Positions 13,525 through 19,505 of a stretch of 19,505 bases of DNA are shown here, in pieces. Each line of letters starts with the position of its first letter. The first letter of the stretch is position 1. Where the stretch lies: assembly GCA_036787815.1 (NCBI GenBank), contig DAIQOP010000038.1:1-19505 (forward strand), given 5' to 3'. A program made the position numbers and the translations under genes. Under the pieces are notes generated by a model. It was not told the origin of the DNA. It worked only from the letters and a program-made list of their open reading frames with translations, and made no database searches. The stretch is from DATBAK01 sp036787815 (lineage in GTDB: Bacteria; Actinomycetota; Acidimicrobiia; IMCC26256; PALSA-610).

Positions 13525-14259
13525 TCAGCGGCGGGTGCGGGCCTCGGTGACGAGGGCGTCGAAGAGGCGCTGCTGCGCGGGGTCGTCGCCCGCGGTGTCT
13601 TCGGGGTGCCACTGCACGGCGAGCGCCCAGGCGCCGTCGACCTCGACGCCTTCGATCACGTCGTCGTCGGCGCGCGCGGTGACCCGCAGGCCGTCGCCGA
13701 GGCGATCGAGGGCCTGGTGGTGGTGGCACGAGCAGGCGACGGCTTCGGTGCCCATCACGGTCGCGAGGAGCGAACCGGCATCGAGCGTCACCTTGTTCAC
13801 CGCCGCGCCGTTGGGCGTGCCGGGCCGCCCGTGCGCACCCACGGTACCGAGCTCAGGGAGGTGGGCGACGAGCGTGCCGCCGAGCGCGACGTTGAGGATC
13901 TGGATCCCGCGGCAGATCGCGAGCAGCGGAACGCGATCTGCGAGCGCGGCGCGGGTGACGGCGATCTCGAACCGATCGTCGGCCACATCGGTGCCGGTGA
14001 TCGTCGGGTGCGGGGCGCCGCCGTAGAGCGACGGTTCGACGTCGGGACCGCCGAGGAGCAGCACGCCGTCGAGACGTGAGAGCAGCGCGCCGGCCTGCCC
14101 GTCGTCGAGGGCTCGGGGTGAGAGCACGACGGGGGCCGCGCCGGCCCGCTCGAGCGCCGCGAGATAGCCGACGCCGATGCCGACCGCGGCCGACGAGCCG
14201 ATCTTGCCCGCGGCGATCGGCCGGCCGGTGATCCCGATGAGCACGGGGTCGTGGCTCAC
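13525..14259 (-). CDS. Class-I glutamine amidotransferase, gamma-glutamyl-GABA hydrolase (PuuD, peptidase C26)-like
   Basis: A 244-residue cytosolic hydrolase. Seen: LLGGPDVEPSLYGG (about 68-81), nucleophile elbow LLAICRGIQILNVALGG with Cys116, the CHHHQAL turn (about 178-184), and QWHPED with His218 and Glu220 completing the triad. Family members of this type hydrolyse gamma-glutamyl amides such as gamma-glutamyl-GABA, releasing glutamate. Start GTG 14259 overlaps the stop of the glutamine-synthetase-like gene by 4 nt (GTGA), so the two are translationally coupled. Paired with that ligase it would undo the gamma-glutamyl link after the amine has been oxidised. It corresponds by context to Rv2859c of M. 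tuberculosis. The exact substrate is not known. Confidence 0.92.
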   Translation of the reverse strand: MSHDPVLIGITGRPIAAGKIGSSAAVGIGVGYLAALERAGAAPVVLSPRALDDGQAGALLSRLDGVLLLGGPDVEPSLYGGAPHPTITGTDVADDRFEIAVTRAALADRVPLLAICRGIQILNVALGGTLVAHLPELGTVGAHGRPGTPNGAAVNKVTLDAGSLLATVMGTEAVACSCHHHQALDRLGDGLRVTARADDDVIEGVEVDGAWALAVQWHPEDTAGDDPAQQRLFDALVTEARTRR

Positions 14260-15641
14260 CACTGGTCGAAGTTCCTGCGCCGTTCCCAGTCGGTGACGGC
14301 CCGGTTGAACATCAGCCACTCCTGCTCGGCGGTGTTGAGCAGGTGGGCGTGCACGTCGGCGCCGAACGCCTCGATCGCGATCGGGCTCGTGCGGAACGCG
14401 TCGATCGCCTCGACGATGTTCCACGGCACGCGATCGACGTCGGGGGCGACGTACGCGTTGCCGTCGAACCGCGGTGGCGGCTCGATCTTGTTCGTGATGC
14501 CGTGCAGCCCGGCCGCGATCGTCGCGGCGAACGCGAGGTAGGGATTCGCGTCGGCGCCGGGAATGCGCGACTCGAGCCGGTACGACGCGCCGTGGCCGAC
14601 GATGCGGTACCCGCAGGTGCGGTTGTCGTGACCCCACGCGAGGGCGGTGGGCGCCCACGATTCGGGCTGGTATCGCTTGAACGAGTTCACGGTCGGGGCG
14701 AACATCCACGCGAGCTCGCGCCCGGCGGCGATCGAGCCACCGAGCCAACCGCGGAACACGGGCGAGAAGTGGTGCTCGTCGGCATCGCTCCACATCAGCG
14801 ACTTCGTGGCGTCGGCGTCCCACACGCTCGAGTGCACGTGACACGACGAACCCACCTCGTCCATCGAGTACTTCGCCATGAACGTGATCGAGCGGCCGTG
14901 TTGGCCCGCGATCTCCTTGGCGCCGTTCTTGTAGATCGCGTGGCGATCGGCCATCGTGACCGCGTCGCCGTAGACGAGGTTGATCTCGTGCTGGCCCTTG
15001 CCGGCCTCCCCCTTGGAGAACTCGACGGGCACGCCCGCGCCGTCCATGCCGTTGCGGATGTCGCGGATGAGGTACTCGTCGCGCGTCGTCTGGAGGATGT
15101 GGTAATCCTCGATCACCTGGGAGTGGGGCGTGAGATCGGCGTAGCCCTTGGCCGCGGCTTCGTCGAGCGATTCCTTGAAGAGGAAGAACTCGAGCTCCGA
15201 CGCCATCATCACCGAATAGCCGAGCGCGCGGGCCCGTTCGACCTGGCGCTGCAGGATGCGGCGGGGCGACACCTCGATCGGTTCGCCGGTGGCCTCGTCG
15301 AACAGATCGCAGATGACGAGAGCGGTGCGTGGGAGCCACGGGATCTCGCGGATCGTCGTGAGATCGGCGCGCAGGGCGAAGTCGCCATAACCCTTGTCCC
15401 AGTTGGCGAACTCGTACCCCGAGAGCACGTTCATCTCGGAATCGACCGCGAGCAGGTAGTTGCACGCGTGGATCTCGCCGGCGCCGGCCCTCATCTGCTC
15501 GCACCAGAAGTGCCCGGTCACCCGCTTGCCGAGGAGCCGGCCCTGGAGGTCGGGGAACACGACGAGGATCGTGTCGATGTCGCCGCTCCGCGCGCGTTCT
15601 TCGAGCTGTGCGGCGTTCAGCATTCCGTTGACGTGCACCAT
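14256..15641 (-). CDS. Glutamine synthetase-family ligase (PuuA / GlnA4-like gamma-glutamyl-amine ligase)
   Basis: A 461-residue member of the glutamine synthetase fold, an ATP-dependent ligase of glutamate to ammonia or an amine. Seen: SELEFFLF metal-binding strand (about 153-160), VEFSKGEAGKGQHEINL, the SSCHVHSS loop in place of GSGMHVHQS, NSFKRYQPESWAPTALAWG, and RIPGADANPYLAFAATIAAGLHG. The NLYDLP adenylylation site of housekeeping GlnA is absent, and the C-terminus FNRAVTDWERRRNFDQW is typical of the PuuA-like branch. Start ATG 15641 is chosen; ATG 15623 is possible. Partner genes (amidotransferase overlapping downstream, SDR upstream) argue for amine catabolism, not nitrogen assimilation. 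Candidate substrates include putrescine, polyamines or ethanolamine. Confidence 0.93.
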   Translation of the reverse strand: MVHVNGMLNAAQLEERARSGDIDTILVVFPDLQGRLLGKRVTGHFWCEQMRAGAGEIHACNYLLAVDSEMNVLSGYEFANWDKGYGDFALRADLTTIREIPWLPRTALVICDLFDEATGEPIEVSPRRILQRQVERARALGYSVMMASELEFFLFKESLDEAAAKGYADLTPHSQVIEDYHILQTTRDEYLIRDIRNGMDGAGVPVEFSKGEAGKGQHEINLVYGDAVTMADRHAIYKNGAKEIAGQHGRSITFMAKYSMDEVGSSCHVHSSVWDADATKSLMWSDADEHHFSPVFRGWLGGSIAAGRELAWMFAPTVNSFKRYQPESWAPTALAWGHDNRTCGYRIVGHGASYRLESRIPGADANPYLAFAATIAAGLHGITNKIEPPPRFDGNAYVAPDVDRVPWNIVEAIDAFRTSPIAIEAFGADVHAHLLNTAEQEWLMFNRAVTDWERRRNFDQW

Positions 15642-15667
15642 GTGTGGGCCCCCAGGCGGTCGGCCGT

Positions 15668-15673
15668 AGGTTA
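15668..15673 (-). promoter_or_regulatory. Candidate -10 box for the glutamine-synthetase-like gene
   Basis: On the minus strand TAACCT (TANNNT) lies 26 nt before ATG 15641 in the 94-nt space after the SDR gene. The ligase may thus have its own promoter besides read-through. No clear -35 is visible. Confidence 0.3.
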
Positions 15674-15735
15674 CGCGACGGCCTGTGCGGCTCCGACGTT
15701 GGGCCCCGTGCCCGGTGTGCGCCTGCCCGACCCGG

Positions 15736-16509
15736 CTATTCGGGAGTTACGTACGCCGCGGTGATGCCACCGTCGACGACGAGCGCCGAACCGGTCATGA
15801 ACGACGAATCGTCGGACGCGAGGAACAGCGCGGCCTTCGCGAGCTCCGACGCCTGGCCGAGCCGGCCCATCGGGATGTGCACGAGTCGCCGGGCCCGGCG
15901 GGCCGGATCCGACATCAGTTCCGCGAGGAGCGGTGTCTCGATCGGGCCCGGGCACAGCGAGTTGGCTCGGATACCGGATCGCCCGTATTCGACCGCCATC
16001 TCGCGCGTCATCGCGAGCACGCCACCCTTGCTCGACGTGTACGCGATCTGCGCGGTCGCCGCGCCCACGAGCGCGACGAACGACGCGACGTTGATGATCG
16101 AACCGCCACCCGATTCGAGCATCGCGGGGATGCCGGCACGGCAGCCGAGCCACACGCCCTTGAGGTTGATCTCCATGACGCGGTCCCAGGTGCTCTCGGG
16201 GGTCTCGAGCGTGCCGCCGTCGTCGGCCGGGAAGACTCCCGCGTTGTTGTAGAGCACGTGCAGGCCACCGAACTGCGAGACCGCGAACGCGACCATCGCC
16301 GTGCAGTCCTCCGCGCTCGCGACGTCGGCGCGCACGAACGCGGCTTCGTGACCGGAGCGCCGAATCGAGTCGGCGACCCCCTCGCCGGCGTCGGTGATGT
16401 CGACGACCACGACCCGTGCGCCTTCGGAGGCGAACAGCTCGCAGGCGATCCGGCCCATCCCGCTCGCGCCACCCGTGATGAGCGCGACCTTTCCGTCCAA
16501 TCGTCCCAT
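15736..16509 (-). CDS. Short-chain dehydrogenase/reductase (SDR)
   Basis: A 257-residue classical SDR. Seen: TGGASGMG cofactor loop (about 12-19), NNAG, an INVASFVAL strand carrying the probable catalytic Ser, then AYTSSK with the Tyr-Lys pair, CPGPIETPLL, and VVDGGITAAY at the end. ATG 16509 is chosen because a TACTGT -10 box ends 7 nt upstream, as for a leaderless mRNA; GTG 16518 would add MSA. It is first of the set SDR, glutamine-synthetase-like, amidotransferase on this strand. In M. tuberculosis an SDR (Rv2857c) lies in the same cluster as glnA4 and the amidotransferase, so it may oxidise the hydroxyl or carbonyl of the gamma-glutamylated intermediate; that is inference. Confidence 0.93.
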   Translation of the reverse strand: MGRLDGKVALITGGASGMGRIACELFASEGARVVVVDITDAGEGVADSIRRSGHEAAFVRADVASAEDCTAMVAFAVSQFGGLHVLYNNAGVFPADDGGTLETPESTWDRVMEINLKGVWLGCRAGIPAMLESGGGSIINVASFVALVGAATAQIAYTSSKGGVLAMTREMAVEYGRSGIRANSLCPGPIETPLLAELMSDPARRARRLVHIPMGRLGQASELAKAALFLASDDSSFMTGSALVVDGGITAAYVTPE

Positions 16510-16516
16510 CGCGCTC

Positions 16517-16522
16517 ACAGTA
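16517..16522 (-). promoter_or_regulatory. -10 box of a likely leaderless promoter for the SDR gene
   Basis: On the minus strand TACTGT lies 7 nt before ATG 16509, so transcription would start at about the A of the ATG. It lies in the short space after the membrane protein gene. Confidence 0.4.
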
Positions 16523-16552
16523 TGCGATCGGCCAAAACGGCCGCCGTGAGTC

Positions 16553-17149
16553 TCAGGGCAGGCGCGGGTACGTGCGCGAGCCTTCGACGACCTCGCCCTG
16601 GAGGTCGTCGGGCCGACAATCGGTGAGGCGGTGGATCTCCGCGTAGTCCTTCATGCGGATGGTGATCGGCTTCGCCGACGGGTCGACCGGCAGGATCAGC
16701 TGCGGGTCGTGCTCGCCCGCGAGCAGCGCGGTCACGTAGCGCTCACGGGCCTCGGTGAGGTGCCGCCAGTCGGCGGCGAAAAGGGTGAGGGCCTTGGCGC
16801 CGTCGCGGTCGACCGGGCGGATGGCGTCGAGCCGCGTCACGAGGTCGGTGAAGATCGCGTCTTCGCGGCGGACGAGCGTGGTGCGTTCGACGAGCGTCGG
16901 CGTGGAGGCCGGCGGCAGCTGGGGGAGCGACGACAGCGAGGCGAGCGCCGACCCGCAGGCCGCCGTCGCCGCGTGCAACGACGCCGTGTCGAGCGGTTCG
17001 GGCCTGGGCCGGTTGGCGTCGTACCAGAAGCCCCACGCCCACACGCCGGCGAAGGCGACGAATGCCGCGATGAACACCGGCCGCCGCCAGCGCCGCCGGG
17101 GCGGGGCGGGGATCGCCGAGGCTTCGGTCGGCGCAACGACGTCGGTCAC
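16553..17149 (-). CDS. Single-pass membrane protein of unknown function
   Basis: A 198-residue protein with a Pro/Ala-rich cytoplasmic start, an arginine cluster (PPRRRWRRP, about 16-24), one membrane helix (about 25-42, FIAAFVAFAGVWAWGFWY), and an outside domain of about 150 residues. By the positive-inside rule the C-terminal domain is extracytoplasmic. That domain has two cysteines (AACGSAL and LTDCRPDD) that could pair, and a helical middle with RREDAIFTDLVTRLDAI and WRHLTEARERYVTALLAGEHDP. I do not recognise a family. GTG 17149 is the only good start and has no clear ribosome site. It is divergent from the acyl-CoA dehydrogenase genes across 76 nt and followed by the SDR gene. Confidence 0.8.
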   Translation of the reverse strand: MTDVVAPTEASAIPAPPRRRWRRPVFIAAFVAFAGVWAWGFWYDANRPRPEPLDTASLHAATAACGSALASLSSLPQLPPASTPTLVERTTLVRREDAIFTDLVTRLDAIRPVDRDGAKALTLFAADWRHLTEARERYVTALLAGEHDPQLILPVDPSAKPITIRMKDYAEIHRLTDCRPDDLQGEVVEGSRTYPRLP

Positions 17150-17211
17150 GGAAGCATCGTCGCCGATGTGGTGGGCCGGCCACGAATCTGACTCCCCGTC
17201 AGGCGCGTCGG

Positions 17212-17217
17212 TAGGCT
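17212..17217 (+). promoter_or_regulatory. Candidate -10 box for the acyl-CoA dehydrogenase pair
   Basis: TAGGCT (TANNNT) ends 8 nt before ATG 17226, the spacing of a leaderless transcript. There is no Shine-Dalgarno-like sequence between it and the start, which agrees. No KstR-like palindrome is visible here. Confidence 0.35.
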
Positions 17218-17225
17218 CGCCGGTG

Positions 17226-18365
17226 ATGGAGCTGCGCTACTCCGATGCGGAGGAGGAGTTCCGCGCCGAGCTCCGAACGTGGCTGGTCGCGACCCTCCCG
17301 AGCCTGCCGCCCGAGCCACCCCGTGAGGCGTGGGTCGAGCGCCGTCGTTGGGACACCGACTGGCAACGGCGGCTCTTCGAAGCCGGCTACGCGGGGCTGG
17401 CGTGGCCGAGTGAGTACGGCGGGCGCGGCGCATCGCCCACCGAGCAGCTCGTGTTCCTCGAAGAGACGACCCGGGCCCGGGCCCCGTACGTCGGGGTCAA
17501 CTTCGTCGGCACCCTGCACGCCGGGCCGACGCTCATCGCCGAGGGCACCGACGAGCAGAAGAGCGCCCACCTCCCGCGGATCCTGCGGGGCGACGAGGTG
17601 TGGTGCCAGGGATTCTCCGAGCCGGGCGCCGGTTCCGACCTCGCATCGCTGCGCACCCGCGCGGAGCGCGACGGCGACCACTACGTGCTGAACGGCCAGA
17701 AGATCTGGTGCTCGTTCGGCCAGATCGCCGACTTCGGCGAGTTCCTCGTGCGCACCGATCCCGACGCGGCGAAGCACCGCGGCATCTCGTGGCTCATCCT
17801 GCCGATGGACGCGCCGGGCATCGAGGTGCGACCGCTGCGCACCGTGCTCGGCTCGTCGGAGTTCTCCGAGGTGTTCCTCACCGATGTGCGGGTGCCCGTG
17901 AGCAACCGCGTGGGGGCCGAGAACGACGGCTGGCGGGTCACGAACGTCACGCTGTCGTTCGAACGCGGCACCGCGTTCGTGAGCGAGCTGGTCGACACCC
18001 TGCGCCTGATCGAGGATCTCGCGCCCCTGGTGACCGACGCCGGGCACCGTCGTGAGCTCGGGCGCTGCACCGCCGAGTTCGACGGGCTGTGGGCGCTCAC
18101 GAAGCGGAGCGTGTCGCAGGCGGCGCGCCACGGCGCGCCGGGCACGGCGGGGATGGTCACGAAGCTCGCGTACTCCGAGGCGCGGCAGCGCTTCGGGGAG
18201 CTGTGCCTGCGCGTGCTCGACCGTGATGCGTTGGCCATCGACGGCAACGAGCTCGTCGAAGAGCGCCTGCGCACGCTCGCGCTCACCATCGCGGCCGGGG
18301 CGTCGCAGATCCAACGCAACATCATCTCCGAGCGGGTGCTCGGGCTTCCCAGAGAGCCGCGCTGA
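17226..18365 (+). CDS. Acyl-CoA dehydrogenase, catalytic-type subunit (FadE26/FadE28-like)
   Basis: A 379-residue FAD enzyme that introduces the 2,3 double bond of an acyl-CoA thioester. Seen: N-terminal helical domain (1-125), flavin-binding strand WCQGFSEPGAGSDLASL (126-142), GQKIWCSFGQIAD (157-169), and C-terminal SQIQRNIISERVLGLPRE. The loop that carries the base in MCAD-type enzymes (YEGTSQ) is AAGASQ here; Glu246 in SFERG on helix G is the likely base, as in the isovaleryl/steroid type. It is followed after one base by a second, shorter acyl-CoA dehydrogenase. Such adjacent unlike pairs form alpha2beta2 enzymes in steroid side-chain degradation, for example FadE26-FadE27. Substrate is inferred, not proven. 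Confidence 0.93.
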   Translation: MELRYSDAEEEFRAELRTWLVATLPSLPPEPPREAWVERRRWDTDWQRRLFEAGYAGLAWPSEYGGRGASPTEQLVFLEETTRARAPYVGVNFVGTLHAGPTLIAEGTDEQKSAHLPRILRGDEVWCQGFSEPGAGSDLASLRTRAERDGDHYVLNGQKIWCSFGQIADFGEFLVRTDPDAAKHRGISWLILPMDAPGIEVRPLRTVLGSSEFSEVFLTDVRVPVSNRVGAENDGWRVTNVTLSFERGTAFVSELVDTLRLIEDLAPLVTDAGHRRELGRCTAEFDGLWALTKRSVSQAARHGAPGTAGMVTKLAYSEARQRFGELCLRVLDRDALAIDGNELVEERLRTLALTIAAGASQIQRNIISERVLGLPREPR

Positions 18366-18366
18366 C

Positions 18367-19287
18367 ATGGACCTCGAGCTCTCCGACGACCAGGTCGCGC
18401 TGCGCGACGGCATCGCGTCGATGCTCGGCGGTCGCTTCGACATCGCCCGGATCCGGGCCGGTTTCGACCGCGCGATGTGGGACGAGCTCGGTGCGGCGGG
18501 TGTGTTCTCGCTGGGGGCCGACGGGTTCGGGTGGGCCGATCGCGTCGTGGTCTTCGAGCAGCTCGGAGTCGCGTGCGTGCCCGGCCCGCTCGTCGCGGGC
18601 AGCCTCGCCAACGGGCTGGTCGACGGGATCGTCGGCGGGATCGACCGGCCAAGTCCCGGCGAGCGCGCGTTCGTGGAGCACCTCGATGCGCTCGATCACG
18701 TGGTCGTGCTCGACGACGACGGCGTATGGGCGCTCGACGCGCGCGCGATCACCGGTGACCTGTCGCCGTGGCCGCTCGACCCGCTCACCCCCGTGACGCG
18801 GGTTGCCGCGCTTGGTTCCGGGGAGCGCATCGGCGATGCCGCGCTGGCGCACGCATGGGTCCGCCACGGTGCCGCGCTCACTGCGGCGATCGCGCTCGGC
18901 CTGGCGCAACGGTGCACGGATCTGGCCGTCGAGTACGCCGCGACCCGCGAGCAGTTCGACCGGCCGATCGGGTCGTTCCAGGCGATCAAGCACCTCCTCG
19001 CCGACATGCTCGTGCGCACGGAGCTCGCGCGGGCGGCCGTCTACGCCGCCGGCGCCCATCTCGACGACCCCGACCTGCCCGGGCTCGACCGTGCGGTTGC
19101 CGGCGCCAAGGTGCTCGCCGGCGAGGCCGCGATCGCCAACGGGAAGTCGGCGACTCAGGTGTTCGGCGGCATGGGTTTCACGTGGGAGGTCGACGTGCAC
19201 CTCTACCTGAAGCGCGCGTGGGTGCTCGACACCCACTTCGGGAGTTGCGACCACTGGTCGGACTCGCCGGCGCTCGTCACTCCGTGA
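18367..19287 (+). CDS. Acyl-CoA dehydrogenase, partner subunit (FadE27/FadE29-like)
   Basis: A 306-residue shortened acyl-CoA dehydrogenase, against about 370-390 for homomeric family members. It begins LELSDDQVALRDGI as usual, but the middle beta domain is reduced (about 100-160) and lacks the WxxGxSEPxxGSD flavin loop and a helix-G ERG motif. The C-terminal bundle is well kept: YAATREQFDRPIGSFQAIKH (about 196-215) and TQVFGGMGFTWEVDVHLYLKRAW (about 261-283). That pattern is the one of the non-catalytic, FAD-supporting subunit in heteromeric enzymes. ATG 18367 follows the previous stop by 1 nt (TGAcATG), giving tight coupling and equal stoichiometry. Confidence 0.92.
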   Translation: MDLELSDDQVALRDGIASMLGGRFDIARIRAGFDRAMWDELGAAGVFSLGADGFGWADRVVVFEQLGVACVPGPLVAGSLANGLVDGIVGGIDRPSPGERAFVEHLDALDHVVVLDDDGVWALDARAITGDLSPWPLDPLTPVTRVAALGSGERIGDAALAHAWVRHGAALTAAIALGLAQRCTDLAVEYAATREQFDRPIGSFQAIKHLLADMLVRTELARAAVYAAGAHLDDPDLPGLDRAVAGAKVLAGEAAIANGKSATQVFGGMGFTWEVDVHLYLKRAWVLDTHFGSCDHWSDSPALVTP

Positions 19288-19297
19288 CCGGGGATGC

Positions 19298-19313
19298 CTG
19301 ACGCTAATGTCAG
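19298..19313. promoter_or_regulatory. Palindrome over a candidate -10 box before the terminal ligase gene
   Basis: CTGAC (19298-19302) and GTCAG (19309-19313) flank GCTAAT. The second arm overlaps TAATGT (19305-19310), a TANNNT hexamer 7 nt before ATG 19318. It looks like an operator on a leaderless promoter. It is not KstR-like, and the regulator type is unknown. Confidence 0.35.
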
Positions 19314-19317
19314 CTTG

Positions 19318-19505
19318 ATGACCGGGGTGACGCGCACGACGATCAACGCCGAGTTGGCGGCCCGGCTGGCCGCCGATCCCGACGGGGCGTACCTCGACTT
19401 CATGGGCGACGCGTACTCGGCGCGCCGGATCGACGAGCAGGCGGGCCGGCTCGCGGCGGCGCTCGCCGGCATCGGCGTGGGGCGCGGCGATCGCGTCGCG
19501 AGCCT
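19318..19505 (+). CDS. AMP-dependent acyl-CoA ligase, N-terminal fragment (window edge)
   Basis: The first 62 residues of an adenylate-forming ligase: a basic start, then AYLDFMGDAYSARRIDEQAGRLAAALAGIGVGRGDRVAS, which is the usual first strand, helix and GVxxGDRV turn of FadD-type enzymes. The family call rests on this segment only; the phosphate loop is outside the window. ATG 19318 fits a leaderless promoter; ATG 19294 in the same frame would add eight residues. Position right after a FadE26/FadE27-like pair recalls fadD17 in M. tuberculosis (Rv3504-Rv3506), suggesting a ligase for side-chain acids. It could be in the same operon as the dehydrogenases despite the putative promoter. Confidence 0.75.
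   Translation, partial: MTGVTRTTINAELAARLAADPDGAYLDFMGDAYSARRIDEQAGRLAAALAGIGVGRGDRVAS

Noticed and set aside
14260..15504. Upstream part of a 659-codon minus-strand frame that ends in the amidotransferase
   Set aside because: Only 13525-14259 encodes the amidotransferase. The rest is an out-of-frame shadow of the glutamine-synthetase-like gene, and GTG 14259 with the 4-nt overlap is the proper start.
1..19505. CRISPR array, tRNA or rRNA gene, insertion sequence, toxin-antitoxin or phage-defence genes
   Set aside because: No regularly spaced repeats, cloverleaf or rRNA sequence, transposase motif or terminal inverted repeats were seen on reading through; every sizeable gene falls into a metabolic, transport or unknown class.

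Overview
The window is high-GC DNA with gene-dense, mostly unidirectional blocks and frequent GTG starts. It has several candidate leaderless promoters, three F420-type luciferase-like oxidoreductases and a CYP125-like P450. Together these point to an actinobacterium; an uncultured Acidimicrobiia-like lineage is plausible, but that placement is inference. A run of 10 Ns at 13081-13090 marks a scaffold join, so this is a draft or metagenome assembly.

Layout. (1) 1-911, minus: 5' part of a glutamate-dehydrogenase-family gene in which the usual catalytic lysine is read as glutamine. (2) 1161-5958, plus: aldehyde dehydrogenase, two luciferase-like monooxygenases and a CYP125-like cytochrome P450. 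Both the aldehyde dehydrogenase and the P450 have a KstR-like palindrome over the predicted -10 box. (3) 6014-8432, minus: a likely operon of a conserved unknown protein, a saccharopine-dehydrogenase-like protein and a small lipoprotein. (4) 8433-8784: a noncoding divergent region of about 350 nt with a sigma-28-like promoter match and strong hairpins. (5) 8785-13416, plus: SDR, acyl-CoA synthetase, a third luciferase-like oxidoreductase and an MFS transporter. The transporter is broken by the gap plus a foreign kdsB fragment. (6) 13525-16509, minus: class-I glutamine amidotransferase, glutamine-synthetase-like ligase and SDR, resembling the glnA4 neighbourhood of mycobacteria. (7) 16553-17149, minus: a single-pass membrane protein of unknown function. 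(8) 17226-19505, plus: two adjacent acyl-CoA dehydrogenases of the heteromeric steroid type, then the start of an acyl-CoA ligase.

Working together: the P450, aldehyde dehydrogenase, acyl-CoA ligases, SDRs and paired acyl-CoA dehydrogenases are the classes used to oxidise a terminal methyl group, activate the acid and beta-oxidise a sterol or isoprenoid side chain. The KstR-like sites fit that reading. The glutamine synthetase/amidotransferase pair suggests gamma-glutamylation and release of an amine. No defence system, CRISPR array, tRNA, rRNA or insertion sequence was recognised. The most unusual items are the chimeric insertion at 13081-13299, the Lys-to-Gln change in the dehydrogenase, the structured intergenic region at 8520-8723 and the triplicated gene junction at 2604-2655.
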